A stretch of 64,000 nucleotides of DNA, from assembly GCF_933775445.1 (NCBI RefSeq), contig NC_065874.1, positions 15,209,001 to 15,273,000 of the forward strand, in the 5' to 3' direction. The number at the start of each line of letters is the position of its first letter. Position 1 is the stretch's first letter. Source of the DNA: Argentina anserina. Taxonomy: Eukaryota; Streptophyta; Magnoliopsida; Rosales; Rosaceae. Below the pieces are notes generated by a model. That model was not told the origin of the DNA. It was given only the letters and a program-made list of their open reading frames with translations, and made no database searches. Of the stretch, positions 23,166 through 35,068 are shown piece by piece. Made by a program: the position numbers and the translations under genes.

Positions 23166-26100
23166 TTCAAAAATTGGGGAGAAAAAAATGTAATAAAGTA
23201 GGTTTCAAAGTGAGTAATGACAATCTTATCATAGAGATATCAATTAATTACATTTTTTTATAAAAATGAATGAACAACTTCAATATTGAAACTGTTACAC
23301 ATGCGACTTATTACATTCATAAGATATTCAAAACGTTAATGTAATCATCTTGTATATATAATCTCAACAAATATATTTTAAGAAAATGCAAATTTAATTT
23401 AAGATGTAGTATTTCCTTCCAAATGATAGTAGACTATAGAAAAACACGTGGAGAGGAAATTAATCAACCCAAACATGGATCTTTTGGTTTGATTTTAAAG
23501 TCGTTTGATTTGGATATATGTTGTGCATGTGACTGGAAAATAGGGTGTATTGGTTCAATTGTAGGGTTTTTGAGAATTATTGAAGAATATTTATATTTAT
23601 TTCGTTCTTTCTTTCATTTTAACTTTTACTTCTCCTAAATTGGGGTAAAATTCTACCCATTTTCAAATAAATAATTATCATTAAATAGCCATTTTTGTAA
23701 AATAAACAAATGTTGAATATTTAGACAATGAAGTAGAATTACAAATTTTTCATTTGAACTTTTGTAGAAATTTAAAATCATTAGCATAGTTTGGCACACA
23801 TTAAAGTTTTGTTATGGACAACATAAAGGTCAAGTCCAACCCTAAGCTGATAGAACTCATTATTGATGTCGTCAAGCATGCACTGGAAAACAAACTCTTC
23901 TACACGGATAAGTTGATGAAGTTTAATCATACTCTTGAAATCCAACCCTATCATGAAAGACCTCATGCAAGCCACCATCCAAAATTGTCAGTCCACTGAC
24001 TCTATTGTTGAGCTGAGTGATAAATCAAAGGAATATGTAGCTCTATCTACCCGTTTAAATCACACTACCAACTGGAACACACATGTGTGGGACAATGGGG
24101 TAACTGGTTTGTTCGAAATGGTTTTAACTAACAACTAGATATTCTCAACAAAGATATCAAGGATCATTGGAGTATGATTAAAGCACAATTGGTGGTTAAT
24201 ACAAAATTGAGACATCAAATGCAAGTCCTAATGTCACTGATCAAGGATCAGATGCACTCACCATGAACCATCTCCAGCCCCTCTCAGCCCGGCTATAGAT
24301 TAAATTCCTCTAGGAAATAGCTTCAATTTCACCTTTACTCAAGGTTAATTAGTTAATCATGCATAATTTTTTATTTCTCTATAATATGAATTATCTTAGA
24401 AACCAGCAGAACAAACTATAAAATGAAACAACGTACATAAACAAAATCAAAACTAAAGAAAATAATGCACAACTTATGCGAAAAATATGTGTTATCTATA
24501 ATCTGAGTGCCCAAAAAGATTTGAATAAACTCTCACTCATATAATACTCAGCACAGACTAAATCCCCAAATTCATCTAATTTATGTAATTCAAGCACTCC
24601 AAATAATCAACCTCCTCACTACATAATTAAGTTATAGTTTCATAATATCAAATATCTATCCTCCAACATATCATTCTTGAATTTGTATTCACGGTTGAAG
24701 TCATCCACATCAAGGCACACCAATCCTAGGATACGATGAAAATTAAGGATTGTGTCACTCCTATTAATCCAGTAATACTGACGTAGTGGGCATTTTGGAT
24801 ATGTCTTCCTGAGTATTTGGTTAGTTGATGTGTTAATTCATCAAAATGCTTAAACCAAAAGGTGGCATAATATATCTTCATTCATCGAATCTAAATATAC
24901 TCATTCCCAGACCTCATTTAATGCTTCAACCATATCAGGATTGATAAAACTTATCTTACCCATTGGATATATCACATATCTAAATCAGTCTATATCCCTA
25001 CTCCCAAGGAATTATTGGTATGCACTTTTCCAAGAATTGTTGTTTGGCCTAGTGAAATTATGGTATTGTTGGGCACTACCACAAATCACTAAGGTTCTTA
25101 CATCTAAGGAAGAAAATAATAGATACCTTATGAGATCCTCTATACCAATCTTACAATAACAAATATAATTATTAAGAAAAATATAAGAAAACTTCTATGA
25201 ATGTTGATTGTTCATGGAAAATTTAATTGATCGTATGACAAAGAAAACTCACAAATTCTTGAACGAAGTCGATTTAGATATGATACCATTTATGAAGTAG
25301 ACAAAGGAAACAACTGTTTAAGCTAGTCCACAACAATGTTAATCAACTTTTATTTATCAATGCATGCCATCAGATCAACACTCATATCAGAGAATACAAG
25401 ATTTGTGGACATCTTGTGTTGATGAAGTTGTGTAAGTATAAAATGTGTTGGCAATTTTCCTATGTGACGAAACATAATAAACGTGTTCATTCTGGTTGAG
25501 CCGAGTTCAAGATGAAACTGGTTCTGAAGATTCTGGAACCAACTATGGTAAGAGAATCATACATTATTGTTGCATTTAAAGGTATATCTATGCACTCTAC
25601 GCTGTATAGCTTCAAGCACATCATTTTAAAATAATCTTATACTACCTAGCATCTTACAATAAATGTTCCCAATCATCCTTTAAAAGCCTCTCCTCTCATT
25701 TATAACTAGAAGTCTTCTATGATGAACTGCAATAACGCTCATTAATGTTCAAAGTAGCAATTCCTCTTGTAAATCTCTAAAAAAACTCAATGGACATAGA
25801 TTTTTCCATTCGACCATGCACATCTTTCAACATCAAAAGCAAGCATTCACAAAAATTTGTCATCTTCAGCTCCGTAAGCTGTCAAGCTTGCTTAGCAGCA
25901 TTTGATTTATTGGACAAATTATTAATCATATCGGCAACGGTCACCACGTATTCTTTGGAAAATGTTTGGACTCATTCTATATTGAGTTCAAAATTTCTGA
26001 TCTATAAAAATTAGACGTTCGATAAACTAGTTCTTGAAGCATAATTTATTATCTCTTGGTTTGGATGACGACCGAAATTAGAACCATGCTTTCAAGGAAG

Positions 26101-26600
26101 GTATGTGGATGCAACAATAACTAAGCTTAAGTTTGCATTGGTCGTCAACATCGCTTCATCATCTTTAATATTATCCCCAACCTATTCATTGCAATGAGGG
26201 GGAAAACATGTGTAGTGCTAGAAGGATACAAAATTGTGATGTTTTGTTAAATTCATATTTTGTGTGTATTGAAAAACCAAATTCTATTTGTTGACATTTT
26301 TTCAACAAAATTTGATAAATTGATAGGGTCACGTGTTAGCATTATATTATTTGTAATTTGATCAAAATCCAATATTAATAGCCATTAGATTGAATAGTGT
26401 GGAAATGTTTTAGAATGTATGTTTTTGTCGGTGGTTAGTTTATTTATTTTCAAAAGGATGATTGGTGGTGTGTCATAAATATCAATCGATGAATTTTTTT
26501 TGAAGTATTATTAAATAGTGCTATAGCATATCAAGTTTATATTAAAAAAATACCCTATTGTCCTTTTCTCTCTACCCTAGCCACTAAGGTTTCAGAAAAA
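23166..26600. other. AT-rich decayed region, no gene recognised
   Basis: Several short open stretches exist, for example 23814-24138 (plus, two overlapping frames) and 25790-26014, but none contains a motif I recognise and neighbouring frames do not join into a longer protein. It is probably old transposon or gene debris. No target duplication, LTR pair or inverted ends were found. Confidence 0.4.
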
Positions 26601-26626
26601 GCTCAACAAAATCTCCTTAATTCAGC

Positions 26627-28060
26627 ATGGTTGATCAATCTCCTATTCGTGGTTCCTCCTCCGGGTTGTCTGGCTCCGCTTGTGTGGTCCTTAGTTCGGC
26701 GAGGTAGGCGGCGGCGATCAGTCGTCATTTATATCTTGTGGGTTGACTTCTTTTCTTCAAACTCCCTTGTTTTAAGAGTGCGATACCACCTATATGGCGT
26801 TAATGTCATGGTCTTTCTATCCATGATGCTGGTGAGAAGTACCTATTTCAATTTGACAAGGATACAGATCGTGATCAGGTCTTTAATGGTGTCCTTGATA
26901 CTATCGGAATTTCAAGCTTGTTTTTATCAAATATGCTGGGATTGCGCCGGTTGAGGAAGTCCTTATTTTTGAACTAGTAACTTAGGTTGTCGTTCATGTC
27001 CTCCCAACTAATCTACGATGTAAGGAAGTGCTCTACTGCATTTGCTGGGAAAGGTGGAGCATTTGGATTTTTTTTTATGATTCATCGAAAGGAGGAAGAA
27101 CAAAAAATCAAAGTTAGGTTTGACGTGCGTGGTTTAACCAACTTGGATGTTGTTTGAAGCATCACACACTTTGAAACTGGAAATCTCTTTAGTGTTGGCT
27201 TATGCCGTGTGTGCAAGTTGTTCTAGCATGATGCTGAAGGTTACAATCAGTTTCTGGTGTTGGAACGAGCGAAGATGATGCATGGTCCTTTGCTTGAGAG
27301 GGCCAGATTATCCCTTCATTTTTATTGGTTGCCGGAAAAGCATAGGAGTGCTTCAGCTACGGACTCGGCTGGAATTATAGTTTCCTCTGGTGCAGGAAAA
27401 GCTCTAGGGGTCTGGCATTGGCATTGATTCCTTCATCAGATCTGAAGGCTGCTGTTCAGGTTGAGTTAGTTCCCAAGCCTCGAAGTGCGGTAATGGAGGT
27501 TGATTCGGGAAGTTTTGTGAACTCTAAGGCTGGAGCTGCGACGATTTTGTCCCCTTTCGAAGATGATCAGATTACTCCGGGGAGTGTAGGGCATGCAGCT
27601 TTAAAGTTGGCTATTCCAATTCCCCCTTTGCTTAATCACTTGAAAAGTTATGGTACGACGGAGTTACGTCGGCCTTGAAAGAGGTACTTGTAGTCTAAGT
27701 TTTTTTTTGTTGAAGAAAATATATCAATTGTGGTACAAAATAAGAATGAGAAGCTTTAGGTTTCTTCCCAAGCTAAACATATGCACAGTCGCCCTAAAGG
27801 TTCTACCAATCGGCCTACGGCTGCTAGTGAATTAGATATGGATGCTCCGACACCTTCCAAGAAGGTGTATACTTGGAAGTTCCCAGCGAAGAAGAAAAAG
27901 ACCAAGGCAAGAGTGTCTCCTCCTTCAAAGGACCTCAACCCGAGCGAGGGTTCTATGGACCAGATGGTGGTTCAAACTGAGCCTCTAACTTCAAGGGATT
28001 TGGGTCATTCAGACAAACCGGCAGAGCAGGTGCAAGCTCCCTTTGCTGATTTGGCTTGAT
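26627..28060 (+). pseudogene. Decayed protein-coding remnant, LINE ORF1-like by character
   Basis: A broken plus-strand coding stretch begins ATGGTTGATCAATCTCC at 26627 and continues through several frames to 28059. Later open parts include 27418-27678 (LIPSSDLKAAVQVELVPKP) and 27781-28059 (KKVYTWKFPAKKKKTKARV). The basic, Pro/Ser-rich tail resembles the end of nucleic-acid-binding proteins of plant LINEs or gag proteins, but no zinc knuckle is visible. Followed by about 180 bp of T-rich sequence up to the next element. The family is not identified. Confidence 0.35.
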
Positions 28061-28242
28061 ATTAAATCGTGTCGCAACTTTACAATGGTGTGGTTGTTAA
28101 AATTTATTAATTTTCTACATTATTTGTAATATGTTAGTTCTTGTGCTGACCATAAAAAGCTGGGTAAATTTTGGCTAGCTTTTATTTTAGTTTATTTAGC
28201 TTTTGCAGTCAGAAGCGATAACTCTTTTTGTTAGCCTTTGCG

Positions 28243-28932
28243 TAGGGCTGGACTTTTTGACACCGAGTAATTGGTGCCGGTTATCGGTTTCATGCTTTAA
28301 AAAAACCGGTGGAAACAGAACCGAACCGAGAATTGACATTTAAGGTTATAACTTGTATTTGATGAACATATGTAATCGATTGGGTGCTTGTGTAAAACAT
28401 AAATTTGGTAATAAATATATACATGTATAGATATGTGATTTTGTACAAGGTAATATATGATTTTGATTTTTGTATGTGTACAATTATGCATGCAGAGATC
28501 TAATGTAATGTTTTTGGGTTTTGTCAACTAGCCCTCATGTTAAGACAAGTTTGAACATCCGGTGATGAAACTCATGGGGTTAAATGTTTATTTTGGTTAA
28601 CTTGTTGTGTTTTAGCAAAACACTATTTTTGTTTACTTAATATTTGAGTTTTTGATATTTGGTGAATATAACTTAATTAAAGTATTGAACTTGTAGCTTA
28701 CTCCTTCACTTTTAATCTTTTTATTTTCACTAGTCAAGTATGAAATGTCAATAAGGATATTAGGTTTTGTAACCGAAACAAAACCGAAACCGAACCGAAT
28801 TATAGGTTAACCGAAACCGCGGTTTCTATGTATATTTTCGGTTTCGGTTTTGGAAAACATGAAACCGAAAATTCGGTGTCCGTTTTCGGTTAGTGCTCAT
28901 AAACCGAACCGTTGGCACCGAGTCCAGCCCTA
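28243..28932. mobile_element. hAT-like MITE with TAGGGCTGGAC ends
   Basis: A 690-bp element between TAGGGCTGGAC and GTCCAGCCCTA, a perfect 11-bp inverted repeat. Both subterminal regions are rich in AACCGAAACCG and CGGTTTCGG. The flanking 8-mers do not match, possibly because a second element abuts on the right. Confidence 0.75.
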
Positions 28933-30790
28933 GTCAACGGGCTGGGCCTTAGTAAATTTAATTAAGTGGCGGGCTAGGCCGGGCCAGGTGTTTTCACAAA
29001 ATACGAAGATCCAAACCCGCCCACCTAAAATGAGCTTTTGCGGGCCGGGCCTTGCAGGCTTGTATTAGAAAAAAAATATAATACTCTAATTTAAGTGTTT
29101 GAAACAATGAAAGAACTATTAAAAAACATTCTAAAAAATCATAAATAAATTCTAGTTTCGAAATATTGTCAACCGACACCTATAGATATGATCGATATAT
29201 ATATTTAGGGACCCTGTAAAAAATTCATTCGGTTTGAACATGGTTTGATCGTCCGTACATAGGGTTAACAAAAAAGAAGCGTTTTCACATAATAAAACCT
29301 CATTAACCAAATGAGTTTCCTCGTTACGACCACACACGATCGGTGACAAAAATTAGATGATTTCAAATATGTAAACAAATTTCCGAATTCGCATCTTAGT
29401 AATAAGTCACTCCTTAGGGCATATTAGTGTTGTTTTTGGTTTACCGGAAATTCCAACGGTCAAACGAGGTCTGAATTGTATGAAATTTTAAAATGATCAC
29501 TAAATATATATACTGATCACATCGGATGGTGTCGATTGATTCAGAGAAGTTTCCTACATATAGTCGCTACATAATGTGATAGTTTTATTATAAACCTAAT
29601 ATAAAGATTATAATACATTAGTGGACACTTTGGCAATCGACAACTCCAATTCGAAATATGGTCGATCGACACAAGTAAATGTGATCGGTATATATATTTA
29701 GGGAACCCGTAAAAATTTCGTCCATTTTGGACATGATTTGACCGTTCGTACCAACGGTCAAATAAAAAAGAGGCGTTTTGACATATTGAAACCTCATTGA
29801 TCGGGACTTTGTCAAATAGATTTCTTCAGTGCAACCGCGCACAATAGGTATACAAAATTAGGTGATTTCAGATATGCAAACGGCTTTCGGCGTTCGCATA
29901 TTTGTAATAGGTCTTCCCTTAGGGCATATTAGAGGTGTTTTCGATTTACCGAAAATAATGACAGTCAAACGAGGTTCGAATTAGATGAAATTTTAAAATG
30001 ATCACTAGATATATATACTGATCACATCGGATGGTGTTGATCGATCCCGATAAGTTTCCTTCATATAGTCGTTTCATAATGCGATAGTTTTATTGTAAAC
30101 CTAATATAAATGTTATAATACATTAGTGGACACTTCGGCGATGAATAACTCCAGTTCGAAATATGGTCGATCGACACTAGCAGATGTGATTAGTATATAT
30201 ATTTAGGAAACCCGTAAAAATTTCGTCCATTTTAGATATTATTTAACCATCCGTACTACGGTCAACAAAAAAAAACGTTTTGACATATTAAAATCCTCAT
30301 TGACCGGAACTTTACCAAATGAGTTTCTTTGGTGCGACTGCAAATAATCGGTGACAAAAATTAGATGATTTCAGATATACAAATGGCTTTCGGTGTTCGC
30401 ATTTTGATAATGGGTTTTCTTTTATGACATAGTAGTGTTTTTGTTTTTCTGTTTACCGGAAATTCTGACGGTCAAACGATGTCTAAATTGGATGAAATTT
30501 TTACAGGGTCACCAAATATATATACCGATCATATCGACTGGTGTCGATCGATCCCGAGAAGTTTTCTTCATATAATTGCTTTGTAATGTGATAGTTTTAT
30601 TCTAAACCTAATAAAATATGTATGTATAATATTTTATTATTTGGCGGGTTTTAGTGGGCCGGGCCGGGTTTCACACCTCTAATTTAAGCTCGGCCCTCTA
30701 CCCACGGAAGCGGGCTGGGACGGGTAAAAGCTCGTCGGGCTTGCGGGTCTCCGCGGATTTTTTGGATCCGCGGGCTAAATGATGAGGCCT
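28933..30790. repeat. GC-edged composite element (GGGCCGGGCC motifs)
   Basis: Both sides carry GGGCCGGGCC-type sequence (28970-29060 on the left, 30650-30780 on the right), in a manner typical of the GC-rich fold-back ends of hAT-type MITEs. Between them lies the 500-bp palindromic tandem array. Exact ends and target duplication could not be fixed. Confidence 0.5.
29153..30620. repeat. Three tandem ~500-bp units, each with inverted arms
   Basis: Three diverged copies begin near 29153, 29650 and 30157. Marker blocks such as TATATATTTAGGGAACCCG recur at about 29190, 29690 and 30195, giving periods near 493 and 505. In each unit the left part (CGAAATATGGTCGATCGACA) is an imperfect inverted copy of the right part (GGTGTYGATCGATCCCG), with arms of about 90-100 bp. 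No coding frame. Confidence 0.85.
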
Positions 30791-30990
30791 ACATTTGCGT
30801 GTGTTATCTTGGTTCTTCTTGCTGAAATGCAATCTTGTTGACGTTTTGATTTAAAAAAAATACAATAGTATTATTATCTATGGCATACAATACTATTATT
30901 TTTTTCACCATTATTTATCTGCATCATATATTTCTCATTTACGTAACCCTAACCCAACCCAACGGGTTAAAGAAGTAATATGTTCAGACT

Positions 30991-31200
30991 CAGTGGCGGA
31001 TCCTAATGGAGGCCAAAGGGGCGGTTATAATTATGTTACAATTGTGTATAGTTATAACATAATTGTATATAAATGGTAAAATTATTTTCTATATATGGTA
31101 TAATTATGCATTAACTAATATTTAAATTCAAAAATTAATATATATTGGCCCCTTCAAAAAATTTAACCCCTCCGAATACTCATTTCAAGATCCGCCACTG
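30991..31200. mobile_element. hAT MITE with CAGTGGCGGATC ends
   Basis: A 210-bp element with perfect 12-bp inverted ends CAGTGGCGGATC and GATCCGCCACTG, flanked by TTCAGACT (30983-30990) and TTTAGACT (31201-31208), an 8-bp duplication with one change. Confidence 0.88.
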
Positions 31201-31256
31201 TTTAGACTCTAGAGGTGGACCATAATTTATTGACCCACTTGCTCTAAAAGCAATAC

Positions 31257-31496
31257 TGTTATAGGAAAATAAGAAAACTCTGAGAAGTGAATACGATGGA
31301 AAGTAGTCTCTCTTTTTCATTGATGAATAACCCTTTTTATAGGGATGTTACAACAAATCGTAACCATAAGTCATACTTAATCTATAACCCCATCATTATA
31401 GTTAAAGACTAAACTGAATTTGACATACTGCATTATGATTGCAAAGTTATTCCACTCGAACTCATCGGCAAGTTGACAAAATGGCGGTGCATAACA
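31257..31496 (-). repeat. Probable copia LTR fragment
   Basis: On the minus strand the segment runs from TGTTATGCACC to CCTATAACA with a TATA-like CTATAAAAAGG and a typical short downstream leader. No matching target duplication, PBS or partner LTR was found, so it is a tentative remnant of about 240 bp. Confidence 0.35.
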
Positions 31497-31518
31497 GTCC
31501 CTTGTGGGAACATCTAAT

Positions 31519-31521
<3 letters not shown>

Positions 31522-31556
<35 letters not shown>
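31522..31556. repeat. (GA)n microsatellite
   Basis: An uninterrupted GA run of about 35 bases, followed by a short direct duplication containing GAGAGAGAGGTTTCCAGAAT (31545-31590). Confidence 0.97.
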
Positions 31557-31558
<2 letters not shown>

Positions 31559-31683
31559 TTCCAGAATGAGAGAGAGAGGTTTCCAGAATGCAACAACAAA
31601 ACAAAAGTCCATAAATACAAAACTAAGCAACAATAAAGTATAGAAGTATAGAACTAATTATGCTAACAGTGTACACATATCAC

Positions 31684-32634
31684 TGTTTGGCTAAAAATCA
31701 TCTCGGCCGAGGACGGGCCGAGGGGCTCAGAAACAATTGTCCTTCTTGTTTGTGGGTGTGCCAACTCGCGGTCAGATGGCCAAGCGAGGTTTTGCTTTAT
31801 GTGTTTGCACTGGATTTGACTTCTTTCAAGTGATTGTCAACCGAGGAAGGAGCGCTCTCGGCCGTTGGGTTCATAAACCTTTATTCGGACTCTGGCCAAA
31901 TCAATAGCCGAGATCTTCAAAGACGTCTACCTGTTGATTGAACTCAAACGTGCGGGTGATAGGCGAGAGATCGATTGGGTGAAGGTACTTGCAAATCACT
32001 GTGAATATGAAGTTGCAGCGGATTCAGTTGTCGGAGAGTATCTTTTCAATTCCTATTTGTATATTGATTGGTTTTGTTGGTGCTGGACCCTTTACATTGA
32101 TTCACAAAATGCTATATATACAAGTTGAACCCTAACTATACATATCTCGCAATGGCAACGAATGTCAACTTCCTTATAGGTTGTTTCGAACATGAATGTT
32201 GAGACTCGGCTGATTTCCGAAATGGCTGGACCCTTTACTCGAATTGAAGGCTTTCCTTGTGTGGCACTCCTTGACTTGGATAATTTCCAAGATGGTTGGA
32301 TCGTGTGAGCAAATTGAGAGTTTTCATTATGTAAATTCCTTCCTAGACCCACTCGGTCATGCCTGTCTTTGGGTTCTGATCGTAAGATAACTAAATGTAA
32401 ACTACAGGACGGCCCAATTCCATTTGTCGGTCGCGTCCATTTGAACTATCTAAATAATCATGGATCGTTATTAATTAGTGTGGCATCTTGGTTGGACTTA
32501 ACCCAAAGCTTGGCCGTCCTGACCCTTTCCTCTTGTTATTCTCAACTCCAACCAAATGAGCAAGTCTTTTAAATTTGGCTAAACTTCAAACCAATTTAGC
32601 AACTCATAAGGGTTGCTAAATTTAGGTGCAAACA
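31684..32634. repeat. 951-bp solo LTR next to the diSUMO pseudogene
   Basis: Begins TGTTTGGC, ends GTGCAAACA, and is flanked by a perfect 5-bp duplication ATCAC (31679-31683 and 32635-32639). No PBS, PPT or coding region. It contains GGCCGAG motifs at the left and a TATATATA near 32112. Orientation is uncertain because both ends start TGTTTG when read outward-in. Family unknown; size and ends suit a gypsy LTR. Confidence 0.82.
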
Positions 32635-32643
32635 ATCACGGGC

Positions 32644-33996
32644 TCACAACAGCTTAGTACAACTTCCACAAAGGGGTTGGTTGGGCATCACATCGATTTC
32701 ATCCCCATCTTCGATTCCTAAATGCAAAAATAATCATACATACAGACATAAATTAAATAAATGTAGACTCATGTACATATGATATTCATTAAGAAGGAGA
32801 CGAGGAGAATGTGACCTCCTCTACAGTGTGCTCGTTACGAAGACGAAGGCCATTGAACAATAAAACAAAGCAGTGTTCGTGCATTGAACATCTATTACAA
32901 TAAGCACCAATAAGCTTGCTCAATGTAGTGTTTTTCTTGATCCTGAAACACACTTTCTCCTGATTTGCAGAATATGAACCAAAACTATTTCATTGACAAT
33001 ACATACACAAATTATTGTAATATCCATTGCCACAAATGAAAAAAAAAAAAAAAAACTTCAGCCCATATCTAGTAAAAGAAAACAAGGCATGTCCAATGAA
33101 GATATGGAAGCATCACATATTTGGCTGGAAAAAATCTTGTCATGTAATTACGAAGTTGGTAGTTTCATCATTTTATGGTAAATCATCATCAAACAACTTC
33201 GCTTACAAGAGCGAAATTACTTCAGTGTTTATATTTATTGCTATATTAAGTTTTGCATTCATAAGACAAACCCTATTTTGCCATTTTGGAAACAGATTTC
33301 ATGAATTGAAGGGAATCCTTAAAGAATGAAAGAAAGATGGAAGGACCTGGCGATGGCCATTAACAGTGACAATGATCATGGCATCGGCAGTGGGCTGATT
33401 GCGTGGTTTGACCGAAATTGCGTCAATGACATCCCCATCTTCCATTTCCAACTAAAGTAGAAAACGCATTCATTCAGATCTACCAACTCAATGGTAAGAT
33501 CTTAATAGAAAAAACTCAATAGTAAGAACTGCATTAACATTTCACAGAGTTAACGATGAACATATAAATGAGGGAAGAGACCTGATCTGGGGTCGCCTCG
33601 GCCGAAACATAATGACCTTTGTAAACAAAAAGAATATCACTACGTCACAATGTCAGTCGCTCACAGAAAACAAACATAAAGAGTCCTCAACCACAGTTTC
33701 TCATCTCATTACAGTGTATACTTCACGCCCGTTCTACAAATATGAACAATAACAGGTACAAGAATGTAAAATAGAGGTTTGATCCAAAATATGGAAAACC
33801 GATAGATTCCAAAGCATAGTTACTTGCATATTCATTTTCCAAACCATAGAAAAGAAAAGTCATTTTTCAATTCCTACTTAACATACACCTTAAGAGACAG
33901 AAAGAGAAAAGGCTGGGCCATTGAGTTTACCAGGGAGTACTTGATCTTGAGGTTGATGTAGGCAAGTGCTTCGCTGCTACCATCGATACCCTTCAT
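32644..33996 (-). pseudogene. Two-domain SUMO (diSUMO-like) pseudogene
   Basis: Five exon-like blocks on the minus strand make two SUMO beta-grasp domains in tandem. A (33996-33931): MKGIDGSSEALAYINLKIK. B (33733-33582): NGREVY through SAEATPDQ, carrying two frameshifts and a TGA. C (33451-33347): LEMEDGDVIDAI, a linker, then MIIVTVNGHRQ, which is strand 1 of domain 2. D (32959-32816): EKVCFRIKKNTTLSKL to RNEHTVEE, open. E (32721-32644): LGIEDGDEIDVM and a tail LCGSC to TGA. Introns are phase 0 at the same positions as in the SUMO gene at 6865-7641. The acceptor of block E has lost its AG, and the tail lacks the C-terminal GG pair. Fused double-SUMO genes (diSUMO-like, e.g. maize DSUL) are known; their role is not conjugation in the ordinary sense. 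The damage in B and E argues for a pseudogene. Confidence 0.85.
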
Positions 33997-34617
33997 TTTC
34001 AAAACTTGATCGAGTTTGTTTCATCCAGAGCTTCTAATTTCTGGAAATTTCAAGTTTCTAAACACAATGCGGAAATTTTTAGATTCTGGCCGACATAGAC
34101 CGGCACTGGAGCTCCGGCTGACATAGACATGAGCGCCGAGACGAGAGAACACGGCCGGGACAGACAGTTCGAATGTCTGGAGCTGAGAATTTCTATTGTT
34201 TCTTCACCGTCTGCAATCTTCACCCCCTTTTAACTTCTGCTCTTGGGGCTGTAGTGTGAAACTACGAAACTATTTATCTTGGGAAATACCATATACTCAG
34301 AGAGTCTCTTTCTTTTGTCAAAGAATACCATTGACCTGTTGAGTGAAACTTTTATGAATTTGACAAGAAAATTTATGCGACTTGACATGCCGTTCACCAA
34401 TTCTTCAAGAACATAATTCAATCCAGTTGGATTCTTGGCTATGCAGGACAAAATATATTTGAGCAATATTGCAGCTTTGCAGGTGTTATACAAATTATAT
34501 TGCAGCCCTATATTATATTTGTGATAGGCCCTAAATTAGCCCTAATTAAATTTAGCATGTGTTAACCGAAATTGTTGCAGACATGAACTTGTTAAGTAAT
34601 GTCAACAGTTGAAATAC
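33997..34617. other. Spacer upstream of diSUMO pseudogene
   Basis: GC-richer near 34080-34180, possibly the old promoter or 5' UTR of the diSUMO gene. The rest is unassigned; the open frame at 34230-34493 lacks an ATG and any recognisable motif. Confidence 0.35.
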
Positions 34618-34905
34618 TGTTGGAGATCGCGCATTTAAAAATTGATAAATAAAATAGAGATTATATGTGAGTACATAATATCCAATTATACCGATGTTTT
34701 TTATGATTAAAACCCAACACCTGTAAGGTGTCTAAGTTGAGACATTATCGATACAGTTGTTCTACGGGTCATGTTTGTCGCAGTTTAACATTATATCAGA
34801 GCGGGTCTCTCTCCAGTCGCGCCTCCAATCTGTTATGGGCCCTACTTGGGTGCCACTTTCTTATGAGCCCGAGTTGGGTTCCATTATCATGTCATTGAAG
34901 GGTTT

Positions 34906-35061
34906 AGAAGAATAGCCTGATGCTTGTTGTATATTACTTGATTTATTTTTACACTGAAATGTTCTATAAATAGGCTAACAAAAGTACAAATTTACACAAA
35001 TTACTCCTTAATTAGCTCTACTTGAATCAAGCCTTAATTGGCTCCTTAAATCACGCTAACA
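34906..35061 (-). repeat. 3' LTR of copia copy B, with PPT next to it
   Basis: 156 bp, TGTTAGCGTG to CTATTCTTCT on the minus strand, with a TATA-like CTATTTATAG. The adjoining internal sequence TTGAGAGGAAG (35072-35062) is the polypurine tract that primes plus-strand synthesis. Confidence 0.93.
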
Positions 35062-35068
35062 CTTCCTC

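Noticed and set aside
31439..31636. Arg/Glu-repeat open frame
   Set aside because: Translation of the (GA)n microsatellite.
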